Below, piece after piece: positions 1 to 6,881 of a DNA stretch of 8,867 nt. Location: contig CANQRJ010000053.1 in assembly GCA_947626215.1 (NCBI GenBank), positions 1 through 8,867 of the forward strand, read 5' to 3'. The stretch is from an uncultured Bacilli bacterium. GTDB taxonomy: Bacteria > Bacillota_I > Bacilli_A > RF39 > UBA660. Numbering within the stretch: position 1 is the first letter of the stretch; the number at the start of each line of letters is the position of its first letter. The translations under genes were made by a program, and so were the position numbers. The notes below the pieces were generated by a model. That model was not told where the DNA came from. It ran no database searches and worked only from the letters and a program-made list of their open reading frames with translations.

Positions 1-2031
1 CAAGTAAAAGATCAATTAGATAATTTAAAAGAAGAAGAGTATGAAATTACAAAAGCAGATATTGAAGGACCAAGTATCAAAGTAACTAATCCAAGTGAAG
101 GAAAGTGGACGAAAGAAGCTTTAACGATTACTATAACAGCAGAAGATGAAATAAGTGGAGTTGAAAAGTTTTATTATAAGAAACAAGGAGAAGAAGAATG
201 GAAAGAGATAGAAAATCAAAGTATCACAGGTAAAAATGGAAGTGCAACCATTACAATTAATGAAACAACAGATACAACCTATGAATTTAAAGTAGAAGAT
301 AAAATGAAAAATCCAAGTGAAACAAAGAATACAATAGTAAAAATAGATAAAGACATTCCAACGGTATCTAATAAAACTTCAGCAACAAACTGGGGAACAA
401 CAAATGAAATTTCCATCACAGTAACAGACATAGCAAGTGGAATAGCATCTTATGCATTTGATAAAAATAGTACAACAGATGATAATACAAAATGGATAGA
501 TGTTTCAAATTTTCCTACTACAGAACAAACTTATAAAGGAAGTGCAAATAGTAATGGAGAATGGTATGCTCATATCAAAGATCAAGCAGGGAATATAAAA
601 AATGAATCTATCACAGTAAGTAAAGTAGATACATCAGCAGGAAGTGCCAGTTTTGCAATAGGAAGTCAAACAGCAGGAGCCCAAGGAAGTGGATGGTATA
701 AAGCATTAAGTGTAAAAGTAACACCAACGGATGGAGAAAGTGGAATTAAATCAGCCAAATATTGTACGACAACAGGGAGTAGTTGTAGTCCAGGAAACGC
801 AGCAAGTATAAGTAATGGAACATTTAATGTATCATTAGGAAATGATGCCAATGCTCAAAAAGTATGTGTAACGGTGACGAATGGAGCTAACATAGAAAGT
901 GGAATTCTATGTGATAGTACATTATATAAAGTAGATGGAGCAAATCCAAGTTTTACAAATGTCACTTTAACAGCGAGTGGAACAAGTTTAGTAGCAACCA
1001 TAGCAGGAGCAAGTGATAGCCATAGTAAGGTAAAAACATATAGTTTTACATTAAGTAATGGAACAACTCAAACATCATCTACTAATAGTACGACATTCAC
1101 TAATGGAAATAAAGGATTTACAAGAGGAACAAGTTATACAGTAACAGCAAGTGTTATAGATACAGCAGGAAACCAATCGAGTACAAGGACAAGTGGATCT
1201 GCCACCATTCCATATCAAGCAGCAACCGATGTATTAAAAGGAGTGACTCAAGTAACAAGTGGGGATGGATTATATAAAGTTACTCCTACGTTATCAGGAT
1301 GGACCACAGCAGAACTAAGATACGCAGGAGCAAATCCAAATAATTATGTTACTTTTAATGGAGAAAGTGCAGGATGGCGAATCATAGGATTAGTAAATAC
1401 ACCAAATGGACAACGAATTAAATTAATAAAAAAAGCATATTACAACGCAAGTATTAAATGGAATAGTAATAATACAAACAATTGGACTACTTCAAGTTTA
1501 CAATCTACATTAAATACCACATATTATAATGGAATGACTACAGATGCAAGAAATATGATTGATGAAAATGTCACATGGAATTTAGGAGGAACAGATAGTT
1601 ATTCATCGGCATTAGTAACCAATTGGTATACTTATGAAAGAGGCACAACAGTGTATACTGGAAGACCAACAACATGGACCGGAAAAATAGGTTTAATGTA
1701 TCCAAGTGATTATGGATGGGCAACAAGTGGAGGAAATACAACAAATAGGGCCTCTTGTTTAGCAAAAGCACTATATGTCTGGACTACTTCAAGTGTAAGG
1801 GATTGTAAAAATAATGATTGGTTGTATGATAGTAGTAATTATCAATGGACCTTAACCCCGCGCTCGTCTACTTCCAACACTGTGTTTTACGTGACCTCCA
1901 CTGGCTATGTTTACGACTACGATGTCACGTACTCGAATGCTGTGCGTCCGGTCGTATATCTCAAGTCGAATGTGTTGATTCAAAGCGGGAACGGGTCTTC
2001 TGGAAGTCCATTTATCCTGCAGCTCGGGTAG
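1..2031 (+). CDS. Ig-like repeat surface protein with putative hypervariable C-terminal lectin-like domain (5' partial)
   Basis: The reading frame is open from base 1, so the true start and any signal peptide lie upstream; 676 residues are visible. Four Ig-like/fibronectin-like beta modules follow each other at about residues 21-117, 118-208, 209-305 and 306-404, with recurring 'SGI', 'D.AGN' and 'VDT/VDG' linker motifs typical of bacterial adhesin stalks. The third module has four Cys (255, 262, 289, 304) that could form disulfides outside the cell. Residues ~410-676 form a separate domain with 'NNYVTFNGE...GWRIIGL', 'KIGLMYPSDYG' and 'VRPVVYLKS', resembling the DUF6273-like/C-type-lectin-like domains common on Bacillota surface proteins; C586 and C602 may pair. 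No LPXTG or C-terminal membrane anchor is visible, so anchoring must be N-terminal or non-covalent. From about base 1852 the DNA switches abruptly to ~50% GC with low adenine, suggesting a DGR variable region. Adhesin or display function is inferred; the ligand is unknown. Confidence 0.88.
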   Translation, partial: QVKDQLDNLKEEEYEITKADIEGPSIKVTNPSEGKWTKEALTITITAEDEISGVEKFYYKKQGEEEWKEIENQSITGKNGSATITINETTDTTYEFKVEDKMKNPSETKNTIVKIDKDIPTVSNKTSATNWGTTNEISITVTDIASGIASYAFDKNSTTDDNTKWIDVSNFPTTEQTYKGSANSNGEWYAHIKDQAGNIKNESITVSKVDTSAGSASFAIGSQTAGAQGSGWYKALSVKVTPTDGESGIKSAKYCTTTGSSCSPGNAASISNGTFNVSLGNDANAQKVCVTVTNGANIESGILCDSTLYKVDGANPSFTNVTLTASGTSLVATIAGASDSHSKVKTYSFTLSNGTTQTSSTNSTTFTNGNKGFTRGTSYTVTASVIDTAGNQSSTRTSGSATIPYQAATDVLKGVTQVTSGDGLYKVTPTLSGWTTAELRYAGANPNNYVTFNGESAGWRIIGLVNTPNGQRIKLIKKAYYNASIKWNSNNTNNWTTSSLQSTLNTTYYNGMTTDARNMIDENVTWNLGGTDSYSSALVTNWYTYERGTTVYTGRPTTWTGKIGLMYPSDYGWATSGGNTTNRASCLAKALYVWTTSSVRDCKNNDWLYDSSNYQWTLTPRSSTSNTVFYVTSTGYVYDYDVTYSNAVRPVVYLKSNVLIQSGNGSSGSPFILQLG

Positions 2032-2045
2032 AAAGTAGACCTTGT
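1852..2045 (+). other. GC-rich 3' cassette, putative DGR variable region (VR)
   Basis: The coding end of the Ig-like surface gene has a sharply different composition. I count 85 G+C in the 171 bases 1861-2031 (~50%), against 13 of 50 in 1801-1850. Adenine is 23 of 120 in 1861-1980, versus 40 of 120 in 1741-1860. Between 1870 and 1950, 13 of 27 codons are AAC/AAT or one adenine change away from AAY (ACT, ACC, TAC, TAT, GAC, GAT), giving a Thr/Tyr/Asp/Asn pattern between conserved Val, Gly and Ser. An invariant 'VRPVVYLKS' tail and a GC-rich end follow. That is the layout expected of a DGR VR in a C-type lectin fold, with a 3' end that could act as the homing-initiation site. No reverse transcriptase, accessory protein or template repeat is in the window, so this is inference from pattern. 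Boundaries are approximate. Confidence 0.55.
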
Positions 2046-2173
2046 CAAGTATAGTGTGTAAATTTTTTCATTAAATTCAAATTTTATGACCTTTTTCTTA
2101 ATTTTACATGATCATTTAATTAATTTTGAAAGACTGAAGATCCATACAAGTTAACATTAAATTAAAAATGTTT

Positions 2174-2201
2174 TTGTTAATAAATCTAATAAATTTATAT
2201 G
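2174..2201 (+). promoter_or_regulatory. possible sigma-A promoter of mscL
   Basis: TTGTTA (2174-2179), 16 bases, then TATATG (2196-2201) in the 215-base gap before mscL. This is the best-placed pair I could find and would leave a leader of about 40 bases. The region is very AT-rich, so chance matches are easy; a second -10-like TATAAA at 2221 lies too close to the ribosome binding site. I see no convincing terminator for the upstream surface gene and nothing else in this gap. Confidence 0.25.
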
Positions 2202-2246
2202 TTTTTTTCCTAAAATGTGTTATAAATAAATAGAGGAGGTATAAGT

Positions 2247-2666
2247 ATGTGGAAAGAATTTAAAGAATTCATTAGTCGTGGAAATGTAATGGATTTGGCT
2301 GTTGGAGTTATTATTGGTGGTGCTTTTTCTAGTATTGTAACATCTTTAGTGAATAATGTAATCATGCCTTTAATAGGAATTGTTTTAGGTGGAATCGATT
2401 TTACTAATTTGACATTAAAATTAAATGATGCAGAAATTCAATATGGATTATTTTTACAAAGTATTATTGATTTTTTAATTATTGCTTTTTGTATTTTCTT
2501 AATGGTTAAAACTGTGAATCGTTTAATGCATCTTAAAAAGAAAAAAATTGAAGATGAAAAACCACCTAAACCTATTAAAACAAATGAAGAAATTTTATTA
2601 GAAGAAATTAGAGATTTATTAAAAACTCAAACTAAAAAAACAAAAAGAAAAGAAAAAAATAATTAA
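2247..2666 (+). CDS. mscL: Large-conductance mechanosensitive channel MscL
   Basis: A 139-residue protein, normal length for the family. It forms a homopentameric pore in the cytoplasmic membrane that opens under high membrane tension and releases solutes during osmotic downshock. The N-terminal helix plus TM1 carries the family signature 'RGNVMDLAVGVIIGGAF' (residues 11-27). An extracellular loop of about 20-30 residues follows, with 'NLTLKLNDAEIQYG'. TM2 is near residues 67-87, and a charged Lys/Glu-rich C-terminal helix contains 'EEILLEEIRDLL', typical of the MscL cytoplasmic bundle. The loop is short, as in other Gram-positive forms. The ATG at 2247 is supported by a near-perfect AGAGGAGG at 2232-2239. 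It appears monocistronic: the next gene has its own promoter about 55 bases after the stop. Confidence 0.96.
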   Translation: MWKEFKEFISRGNVMDLAVGVIIGGAFSSIVTSLVNNVIMPLIGIVLGGIDFTNLTLKLNDAEIQYGLFLQSIIDFLIIAFCIFLMVKTVNRLMHLKKKKIEDEKPPKPIKTNEEILLEEIRDLLKTQTKKTKRKEKNN

Positions 2667-2673
2667 TTATTTT

Positions 2674-2718
2674 AGTACTTGATTTGATATCTTTTATTAT
2701 CATTCTTGTACTTTTTTT
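2674..2718 (+). terminator. weak candidate terminator after mscL
   Basis: An interrupted AT-rich hairpin: AGTAC (2674-2678) pairs with GTACT (2708-2712), and inside it TGATA (2685-2689) pairs with TATCA (2698-2702), followed by a T run at 2712-2718. An internal loop and low GC make it weak, but it sits just after the mscL stop and before the next promoter. Folding energy was not computed. Confidence 0.25.
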
Positions 2719-2720
2719 AG

Positions 2721-2749
2721 TTTACATCTTAAAATATAAATGGTACAAT
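2721..2749 (+). promoter_or_regulatory. sigma-A promoter with extended -10 for the flavoprotein/reductase pair
   Basis: TTTACA (2721-2726), exactly 17 bases, then TACAAT (2744-2749); each hexamer matches consensus at five of six positions. The -10 is preceded by TGG, giving the TGn extended -10 element common in Bacillota. Transcription would begin near 2756, about 18 bases before the GTG at 2774. This placement helps decide the start codon of the downstream gene. Confidence 0.6.
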
Positions 2750-2773
2750 TTATTTAGAAATAGGGTGACTAAG

Positions 2774-4261
2774 GTGAAATACGATTGTATTGTAATTGGC
2801 GCGGGAACTGCAGGATTGATTTCTGCATTAACTTTACAAAAAAAAGGGAAAAAAGTATTAATTTTAGAAAAAGGAATAAATCCAGGTGGTGCTCTTTCTT
2901 CATTTAAAAGAGGAGCGTTTGAATTTGATACAAATGTTTTTCCAATGTATGGATTTGGATCTGAAGAAAAACTAGGAGAAAAAATGTTTCAACAATTAGA
3001 TCTTCAAAATAAAATAAAAATGAATTTTGAAAATGAATTATTTCATATTATAGTTACAGAGACTAATGAAGAATATACTTTTTCAAAAGGTATTGAATCT
3101 TTTGAACAAAAAATGGAAGAATATGTTCCTGGTAGTATGGAAGTCATGGAAACATTTTTTGGATTATGTTTGGATGTAAAGGAAGCTTTAGAATATATAA
3201 AAACTCAAAAAACAACTTTAGATGAAAGAGATTTACTTCAAAAATATCCAAATTTTGTTCAACTTGCACCTCTTAAAGTTAAAAGAGTATTTGAGTATTT
3301 AAATATGCCTAAAAAAGTCATAGAGTTATTGTCTGTATTTTGTAATTATATGGGAAGTTCTATTAAAGATTTGAGTTTTGTTTATTTTGCAAATTTTGTA
3401 TATACTTTTATTTCTAGTGGGCCGTGTTATCCTAAAAATACTTCTTATGAGTTTGTAAAATTGTTAGAAGAGTCTTTTAAGGAAAAGGGTGGAGTGATAA
3501 AGTATCATACAAAGGTAAATGAAATTTTAGTTGATAATGGTAAAGTCGTAGGAGTTCAGGCAAATAATGAAACTTTTAAAACGTCTCATGTTATTTCTAA
3601 TGTAAGTCCTAAAATGGTTTATGAGCATTTTATTTCGCAAGAGAATGTTCCTATTGAGTGTATAAAATTAGAAAACGAAAGAATTTTAGGACCTAGTATG
3701 TTTACTGTTTTTGTAGGTTTAAATAAAACTAAAAATGAATTAGGTATTGAACATACTCATTATATTATTACGAATACGTTAGATTCTATTAAAGAATTTG
3801 AAAAGTTGCATCAAGTCTTTTCTGGTCATTTAATTGCTCATGTTATTGAAGAACAAAATACAACTCAAGTCGTTTTAACTGGAATGATTTATAAAGATGC
3901 TTTAAAAAGTTTTTTTACACCTGATCACTATTTTGAAATTAAGGAACAGTTAGAAGATTATTTTGTGACAGTATTTGAAAATGCGACTGGTCATTTTATT
4001 CGAGAGTCTATAGAAGAAATAGATCTTGCAACACCAGTTACCTACGCTAGGTATACGGGACACCCTTATGGAATCTTATTTGGTTATTTGGCAAAAGGGT
4101 ATGATAATTTATTGCCTAGAATGTTTTGTGAAGATGAAGAAAATAAAATTGAAGGATTGAGATTTTGTGGTTCTTATGGTTCAAGGTTGTCTTTGTTTTT
4201 AGATTTAATGGAAAATGCTAATGAGGTGGCTTTAAAAACTTTTGGGGAGTGTGAAGAATGA
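2774..4261 (+). CDS. CrtI/retinol-saturase-like FAD-dependent oxidoreductase
   Basis: A 495-residue flavoprotein of the phytoene desaturase/retinol saturase (amine oxidase-like) superfamily. The N-terminal dinucleotide-binding fold reads 'YDCIVIGAGTAGL' (GxGxxG at 9-14), with the ribose-binding acid E32 and then 'NPGGALSSF'. The C-terminal 'LRFCGSYGS' segment fits the second FAD-contacting motif of this family. Such enzymes desaturate, saturate or isomerise carbon-carbon double bonds in isoprenoids, retinoids or fatty acids; the substrate here is unknown. No other carotenoid genes are nearby. The next gene overlaps by ATGA and encodes a [2Fe-2S] reductase, so electrons probably flow in, favouring a reductive role. 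Start choice: GTG at 2774 has GGTGA at 2764-2768 five bases upstream and gives the usual short lead into the FAD fold. The frame is also open upstream to a TTG at 2684, which would add a hydrophobic 30-residue segment, but that TTG lacks a ribosome site and the stretch contains a good promoter. Confidence 0.82.
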   Translation: MKYDCIVIGAGTAGLISALTLQKKGKKVLILEKGINPGGALSSFKRGAFEFDTNVFPMYGFGSEEKLGEKMFQQLDLQNKIKMNFENELFHIIVTETNEEYTFSKGIESFEQKMEEYVPGSMEVMETFFGLCLDVKEALEYIKTQKTTLDERDLLQKYPNFVQLAPLKVKRVFEYLNMPKKVIELLSVFCNYMGSSIKDLSFVYFANFVYTFISSGPCYPKNTSYEFVKLLEESFKEKGGVIKYHTKVNEILVDNGKVVGVQANNETFKTSHVISNVSPKMVYEHFISQENVPIECIKLENERILGPSMFTVFVGLNKTKNELGIEHTHYIITNTLDSIKEFEKLHQVFSGHLIAHVIEEQNTTQVVLTGMIYKDALKSFFTPDHYFEIKEQLEDYFVTVFENATGHFIRESIEEIDLATPVTYARYTGHPYGILFGYLAKGYDNLLPRMFCEDEENKIEGLRFCGSYGSRLSLFLDLMENANEVALKTFGECEE

Positions 4262-5403
4262 AAGATATCATAATTGAAAAAAATTCAAAAAAAGTTTTAG
4301 ATAATTTTCAAGATTTATTTGTAGCAAGAAATGAAATTATAAAACATGCTTCTAAAAAAATAAATACTTCTGAAGATGAAATCAATCATTTATCTCAAAT
4401 ACTTCATCCGAATAAAATAGAAGTTGTAGTAAAAAAAATTGTAGAAGAAAATTCTCTTACAAAATCATTTTATTTTACAACGGAAGATGGAAGTTCTTTT
4501 CCTCCATTTATACCAGGATCTTATATTACGTTAGAAATTCATATAGATAATAGAATTTATAAAAGACCATATTCTATTTCTTCTAATCCAAGTCATTTAA
4601 ATGAATATCGAATCACTGTAAAGAAAGAGGGTATTGTTTCCAAATATTTGTTTAATGAATGTAAAGAAAATGATAAGTTTACATTATATGGGCCTTTTGG
4701 ACATTTTCATTACAATTCTTTACGTGATTCTAATGAAGTTATTTTTCTTGCAGGTGGAAGTGGGATTACTCCAATGAAACCTATGATAGAAGATTTACTC
4801 ATTCATAAGAGAGTTTCAAAAATTGATTTGATATATGGTACTAAAACAGTTAATGATATTTTATGGAAAAAAGAATTTGATGAATTAACCAAAAAATATA
4901 AAAATTTTCATATTATTTATTTATTAAGTGAAGAAAAAAGAGATGATTATTCTTATGGCATCATAGATGAAAGTTTATTACGTAAATTAGAACCGATGAA
5001 TAAAACTATTTTTATATCTGGGCCTACTGAAATGTATAAATCACTTAATGAATTATTAAAAAAATTAAATATTCCTAATAAATATATTCGACATGAAATT
5101 TATACTAATATTCCTGAAAATTTGGGAACAAAAGAGTATAAATTAGTTATAAGAAGAAATAATGAAAAAATCACAATTCCTTGTTATGAAAATAAGACTT
5201 TAGTACAAAGTATGGAAGAAAATCATATTGATGCACCGGTTCATTGTACAGTAGGTGTATGTGGCTTTTGTAAAAGTAAGTTAATTCAAGGAACTGTGAA
5301 AACGGAAAATAGTTGTCTTAGAAAAAAGGATCAGGAATTAAAATATATTCATCCTTGTGTGACTTATCCATTAAGTGATATTGAAATAGAATTACCATTT
5401 TAA
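4258..5403 (+). CDS. NAD(P)H-dependent flavin reductase with C-terminal plant-type [2Fe-2S] domain
   Basis: A 381-residue electron-transfer protein of the ferredoxin-NADP reductase superfamily. Residues 1-50 are a charged, probably helical extension of unknown role. An FAD-binding beta barrel follows (about 53-150) with the flavin motif 'RPYS' at 103-106 and 'GPFGHF' at 145-150. The NAD(P)-binding domain (about 155-285) has 'AGGSGITPM' at 165-173 and 'SGPTEMY' at 254-260. The C-terminal ferredoxin domain has ligand cysteines C330, C335, C338 and C367 (CX4CX2CX28C). This order (FAD, NAD, 2Fe-2S) matches phthalate dioxygenase reductase-like and Hmp-like hybrid reductases that feed an oxygenase or other acceptor. 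The start overlaps the preceding stop (ATGA) and GGGGAG at 4244-4249 is its ribosome site, so the two proteins are probably made together; the flavoprotein is the obvious electron acceptor, by inference. Confidence 0.88.
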   Translation: MKDIIIEKNSKKVLDNFQDLFVARNEIIKHASKKINTSEDEINHLSQILHPNKIEVVVKKIVEENSLTKSFYFTTEDGSSFPPFIPGSYITLEIHIDNRIYKRPYSISSNPSHLNEYRITVKKEGIVSKYLFNECKENDKFTLYGPFGHFHYNSLRDSNEVIFLAGGSGITPMKPMIEDLLIHKRVSKIDLIYGTKTVNDILWKKEFDELTKKYKNFHIIYLLSEEKRDDYSYGIIDESLLRKLEPMNKTIFISGPTEMYKSLNELLKKLNIPNKYIRHEIYTNIPENLGTKEYKLVIRRNNEKITIPCYENKTLVQSMEENHIDAPVHCTVGVCGFCKSKLIQGTVKTENSCLRKKDQELKYIHPCVTYPLSDIEIELPF

Positions 5404-5414
5404 ATATAGTACAT

Positions 5415-5456
5415 AAAAAAAGCAGTTCAATGATTTATTGATCTGCTATTTTTTTT
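5415..5456. terminator. bidirectional terminator between convergent genes
   Basis: AGCAG-T-TCAAT (5421-5431), loop GATTT (5432-5436), then ATTGA-T-CTGCT (5437-5447): a ten-pair stem with a single T/T mismatch. It is flanked by an A run on the left and a T run on the right, so it can stop transcription of the reductase gene on the plus strand and of prsA on the minus strand. The right-hand T run touches the prsA stop codon. Confidence 0.85.
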
Positions 5457-6456
5457 ATTGTTCTGTTGCTCCTTTAGCACTTGCGATTTGATTTGCAATG
5501 TAATTTGAATATTGTTCTTTTATTTTATCATCATTTATGGTCATTCCATATTTTTTTCTAAGTTCATCCATTGCAGTTACACGGATGGTTGCATCTTCTG
5601 AGATTTTCGTATTTGCAAGTGTTTCGGCAATTTCATCTTTTTTGTCGTCATAACTTGGTTTTTCAGAAGAAGATTCACGATAAATAACATGATATCCTAA
5701 TTCAGTAGTGATTACTGATTTTGAATATTCCCCATCTTTTAATTCTCTCGCGGCTTTTAATAATTCATCATATTCACTTGATAAGGTATTCGTGTTAATC
5801 GCTCCTAAGCTACCACCATTATCTTTTGTTGCAGAATCGGCAGAGTATTCTTTAGCTAGTTCTTTAAATTTTTCTGCTTTATTTTCTGCTTCATCTAATT
5901 GTTTAATAATTTCATTTACTTTATTTTTTGCTTCGGTTTCTAATTTTGTTTTATCTTCGCTACTGGTGTCATCTGTTACTCCTGTTTCAATTAAAATATG
6001 ACTTACTGTTACATCTCCATAAATATTTTTATCATAATAAGACTTCATTTCTTCTTCTTTTACTAAAGTCTTTGCATAATCTACAATGGCTTTTTGTTGT
6101 AAATTACTTAAATAAATGGCATTTTGATAATTATCTAGGGATCCATAATAGCTAATAATTTGATCTTTTCCTAAAGTATTTACCATAGAATCTACAGTAG
6201 ATTTGGCATTTTTCTTTTCCTCTTCTAAAGAGTCAGGATATTCCTTTTCTAAGATTTTGGTATCCATTAATGTGAGTAGGGCATCTAGTCCATAAGTGTT
6301 TTTTAATTCTTCGTATACTTCATTTGCAGATACTCCTTCTAATTCATTAAAACTTACCACGGCATCTTCTCCGTTACTTAATTTTGGGGTCTCACCACAA
6401 CCACATAATAGAAGGGCACAGGCTCCTAAAGTAATCATTTTTGTATATTTTTTCAT
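5455..6456 (-). CDS. prsA: PrsA-like foldase lipoprotein (parvulin-type peptidyl-prolyl isomerase)
   Basis: A 333-residue exported lipoprotein that helps secreted proteins fold at the outer face of the membrane by cis-trans isomerisation of Xaa-Pro bonds and by chaperone action. The N-terminus is a lipoprotein signal: MKKYTK, a hydrophobic stretch, and the lipobox L17-C18-G19-C20 with C20 as the lipidated residue. Residues ~40-145 and ~265-333 form the helical SurA/PrsA-like chaperone part. The central parvulin domain (~148-260) shows 'VSHILI' at 151-156, 'GGSLG' at 214-218 and 'GYHVI' at 254-258. A charged insertion (~160-195) lengthens the loop after the first strand. GAGGAGG (6462-6468 on the complement) precedes the ATG, and a strong promoter lies upstream. 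The Ig-like surface protein in this window is a plausible client, but that is only inference. It is transcribed alone and converges on the shared terminator. Confidence 0.93.
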   Translation of the reverse strand: MKKYTKMITLGACALLLCGCGETPKLSNGEDAVVSFNELEGVSANEVYEELKNTYGLDALLTLMDTKILEKEYPDSLEEEKKNAKSTVDSMVNTLGKDQIISYYGSLDNYQNAIYLSNLQQKAIVDYAKTLVKEEEMKSYYDKNIYGDVTVSHILIETGVTDDTSSEDKTKLETEAKNKVNEIIKQLDEAENKAEKFKELAKEYSADSATKDNGGSLGAINTNTLSSEYDELLKAARELKDGEYSKSVITTELGYHVIYRESSSEKPSYDDKKDEIAETLANTKISEDATIRVTAMDELRKKYGMTINDDKIKEQYSNYIANQIASAKGATEQ

Positions 6457-6488
6457 AAATTCCTCCTCTTGTTATATGAAACAATAAT

Positions 6489-6517
6489 ATTATAACAATT
6501 TCTTATTTTAATTACAA
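6489..6517 (-). promoter_or_regulatory. sigma-A promoter of prsA
   Basis: Reading the minus strand: TTGTAA (6517-6512), 17 bases, then a perfect TATAAT (6494-6489), preceded by TGT to give an extended -10. Initiation would fall near 6482, leaving a leader of about 25 bases with the GAGGAGG ribosome site. Confidence 0.8.
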
Positions 6518-6588
6518 GTTTTAAGTATGCACCAAAAGAAAATTTATCCATAAACTATTATTGAAAGACAAATAAAGGAGGGAGATTT

Positions 6589-6678
6589 ATGAATTGTGGT
6601 ACTCAAAATAATATAGGACCTGCTATTATACTTGTATTATTCATCTTATTAATCTTAATTGTAGGAGCATTCATTTAG
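6589..6678 (+). CDS. tiny YjcZ-like single-pass membrane protein (29 aa)
   Basis: ATG at 6589 follows AAGGAGGG by a normal spacing and opens a 29-codon frame ending in TAG. The product has a short polar head, MNCGTQNN, and then one hydrophobic helix, 'IILVLFILLILIVGAFI', up to its last residue. This size and the '..VLFILLIIVG..F' pattern match the YjcZ-type tiny membrane proteins of Bacilli, many of which are sporulation-associated. In the characterised members the function is poorly known. A second gene of the same type follows 25 bases later with its own strong ribosome site, so they are probably co-transcribed. No clear sigma-A promoter is visible upstream. Confidence 0.8.
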   Translation: MNCGTQNNIGPAIILVLFILLILIVGAFI

Positions 6679-6703
6679 TCTTTAATTTTAAAGGAGGTGC
6701 CTT

Positions 6704-6838
6704 ATGGGGTGTTGCAAAAAAGAAGGAAATGAAGGATGTGGATGCAACAACAACAATAATAACTTCTTAAATGGTGCATTTATTATTTTAATCCTATACA
6801 TTTTACTTGCAATTATTCTAGGCGGTTTAATTTTCTAA
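6704..6838 (+). CDS. tiny Cys/Asn-rich YjcZ-like membrane protein (44 aa)
   Basis: AAGGAGGTG (6691-6699) lies just before ATG 6704, an almost ideal ribosome site. The 44-residue product has two parts. The head, MGCCKKEGNEGCGC plus six Asn, has four cysteines (3, 4, 12, 14). The tail is a single hydrophobic helix, 'GAFIILILYILLAIILGGLIF', reaching the C-terminus. The tail resembles the YjcZ-type tiny membrane proteins and the preceding gene's product. The Cys pairs could bind metal or cross-link, but nothing in the sequence proves this. A terminator follows directly, so the pair forms a two-gene unit. Confidence 0.8.
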   Translation: MGCCKKEGNEGCGCNNNNNNFLNGAFIILILYILLAIILGGLIF

Positions 6839-6869
6839 AAGGAAGGCAGAAAACCTTCTTTTTTTTTTC
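6838..6869 (+). terminator. Rho-independent terminator after the tiny membrane-protein genes
   Basis: GAAGG (6842-6846) pairs with CCTTC (6854-6858) around a seven-base loop, extended by A-T pairs with one bulged G, followed by a run of about ten T. The T run overlaps the position expected for the -35 element of the next promoter. Confidence 0.75.
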
Positions 6870-6881
6870 TTCTTTTTAGGT

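Noticed and set aside
1483..1794. 15-base direct repeat TGGACTACTTCAAGT at 1483-1497 and 1780-1794
   Set aside because: Both copies are in frame and encode Trp-Thr-Thr-Ser-Ser in the same domain. Biased codon use in a Thr/Ser-rich protein explains it better than a mobile repeat.
1866..2040. 8-base inverted repeat GTCTACTT / AAGTAGAC bracketing the GC-rich cassette, possible recombination sites
   Set aside because: Flanking bases do not extend the match, and an 8-base inverted pair in about 190 bases is expected by chance fairly often. One copy lies within the cassette rather than at its edge.
1845..2054. Alternative 69-codon frame overlapping the GC-rich cassette
   Set aside because: It is a shadow of the surface-protein frame, which continues with a sensible conserved ending (VRPVVYLKS). 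No ribosome site precedes it.
5708..6155. Plus-strand open frames opposite prsA
   Set aside because: They are antisense shadows of a well-supported lipoprotein gene, with low-complexity Leu/Ser-rich translations and no ribosome sites.
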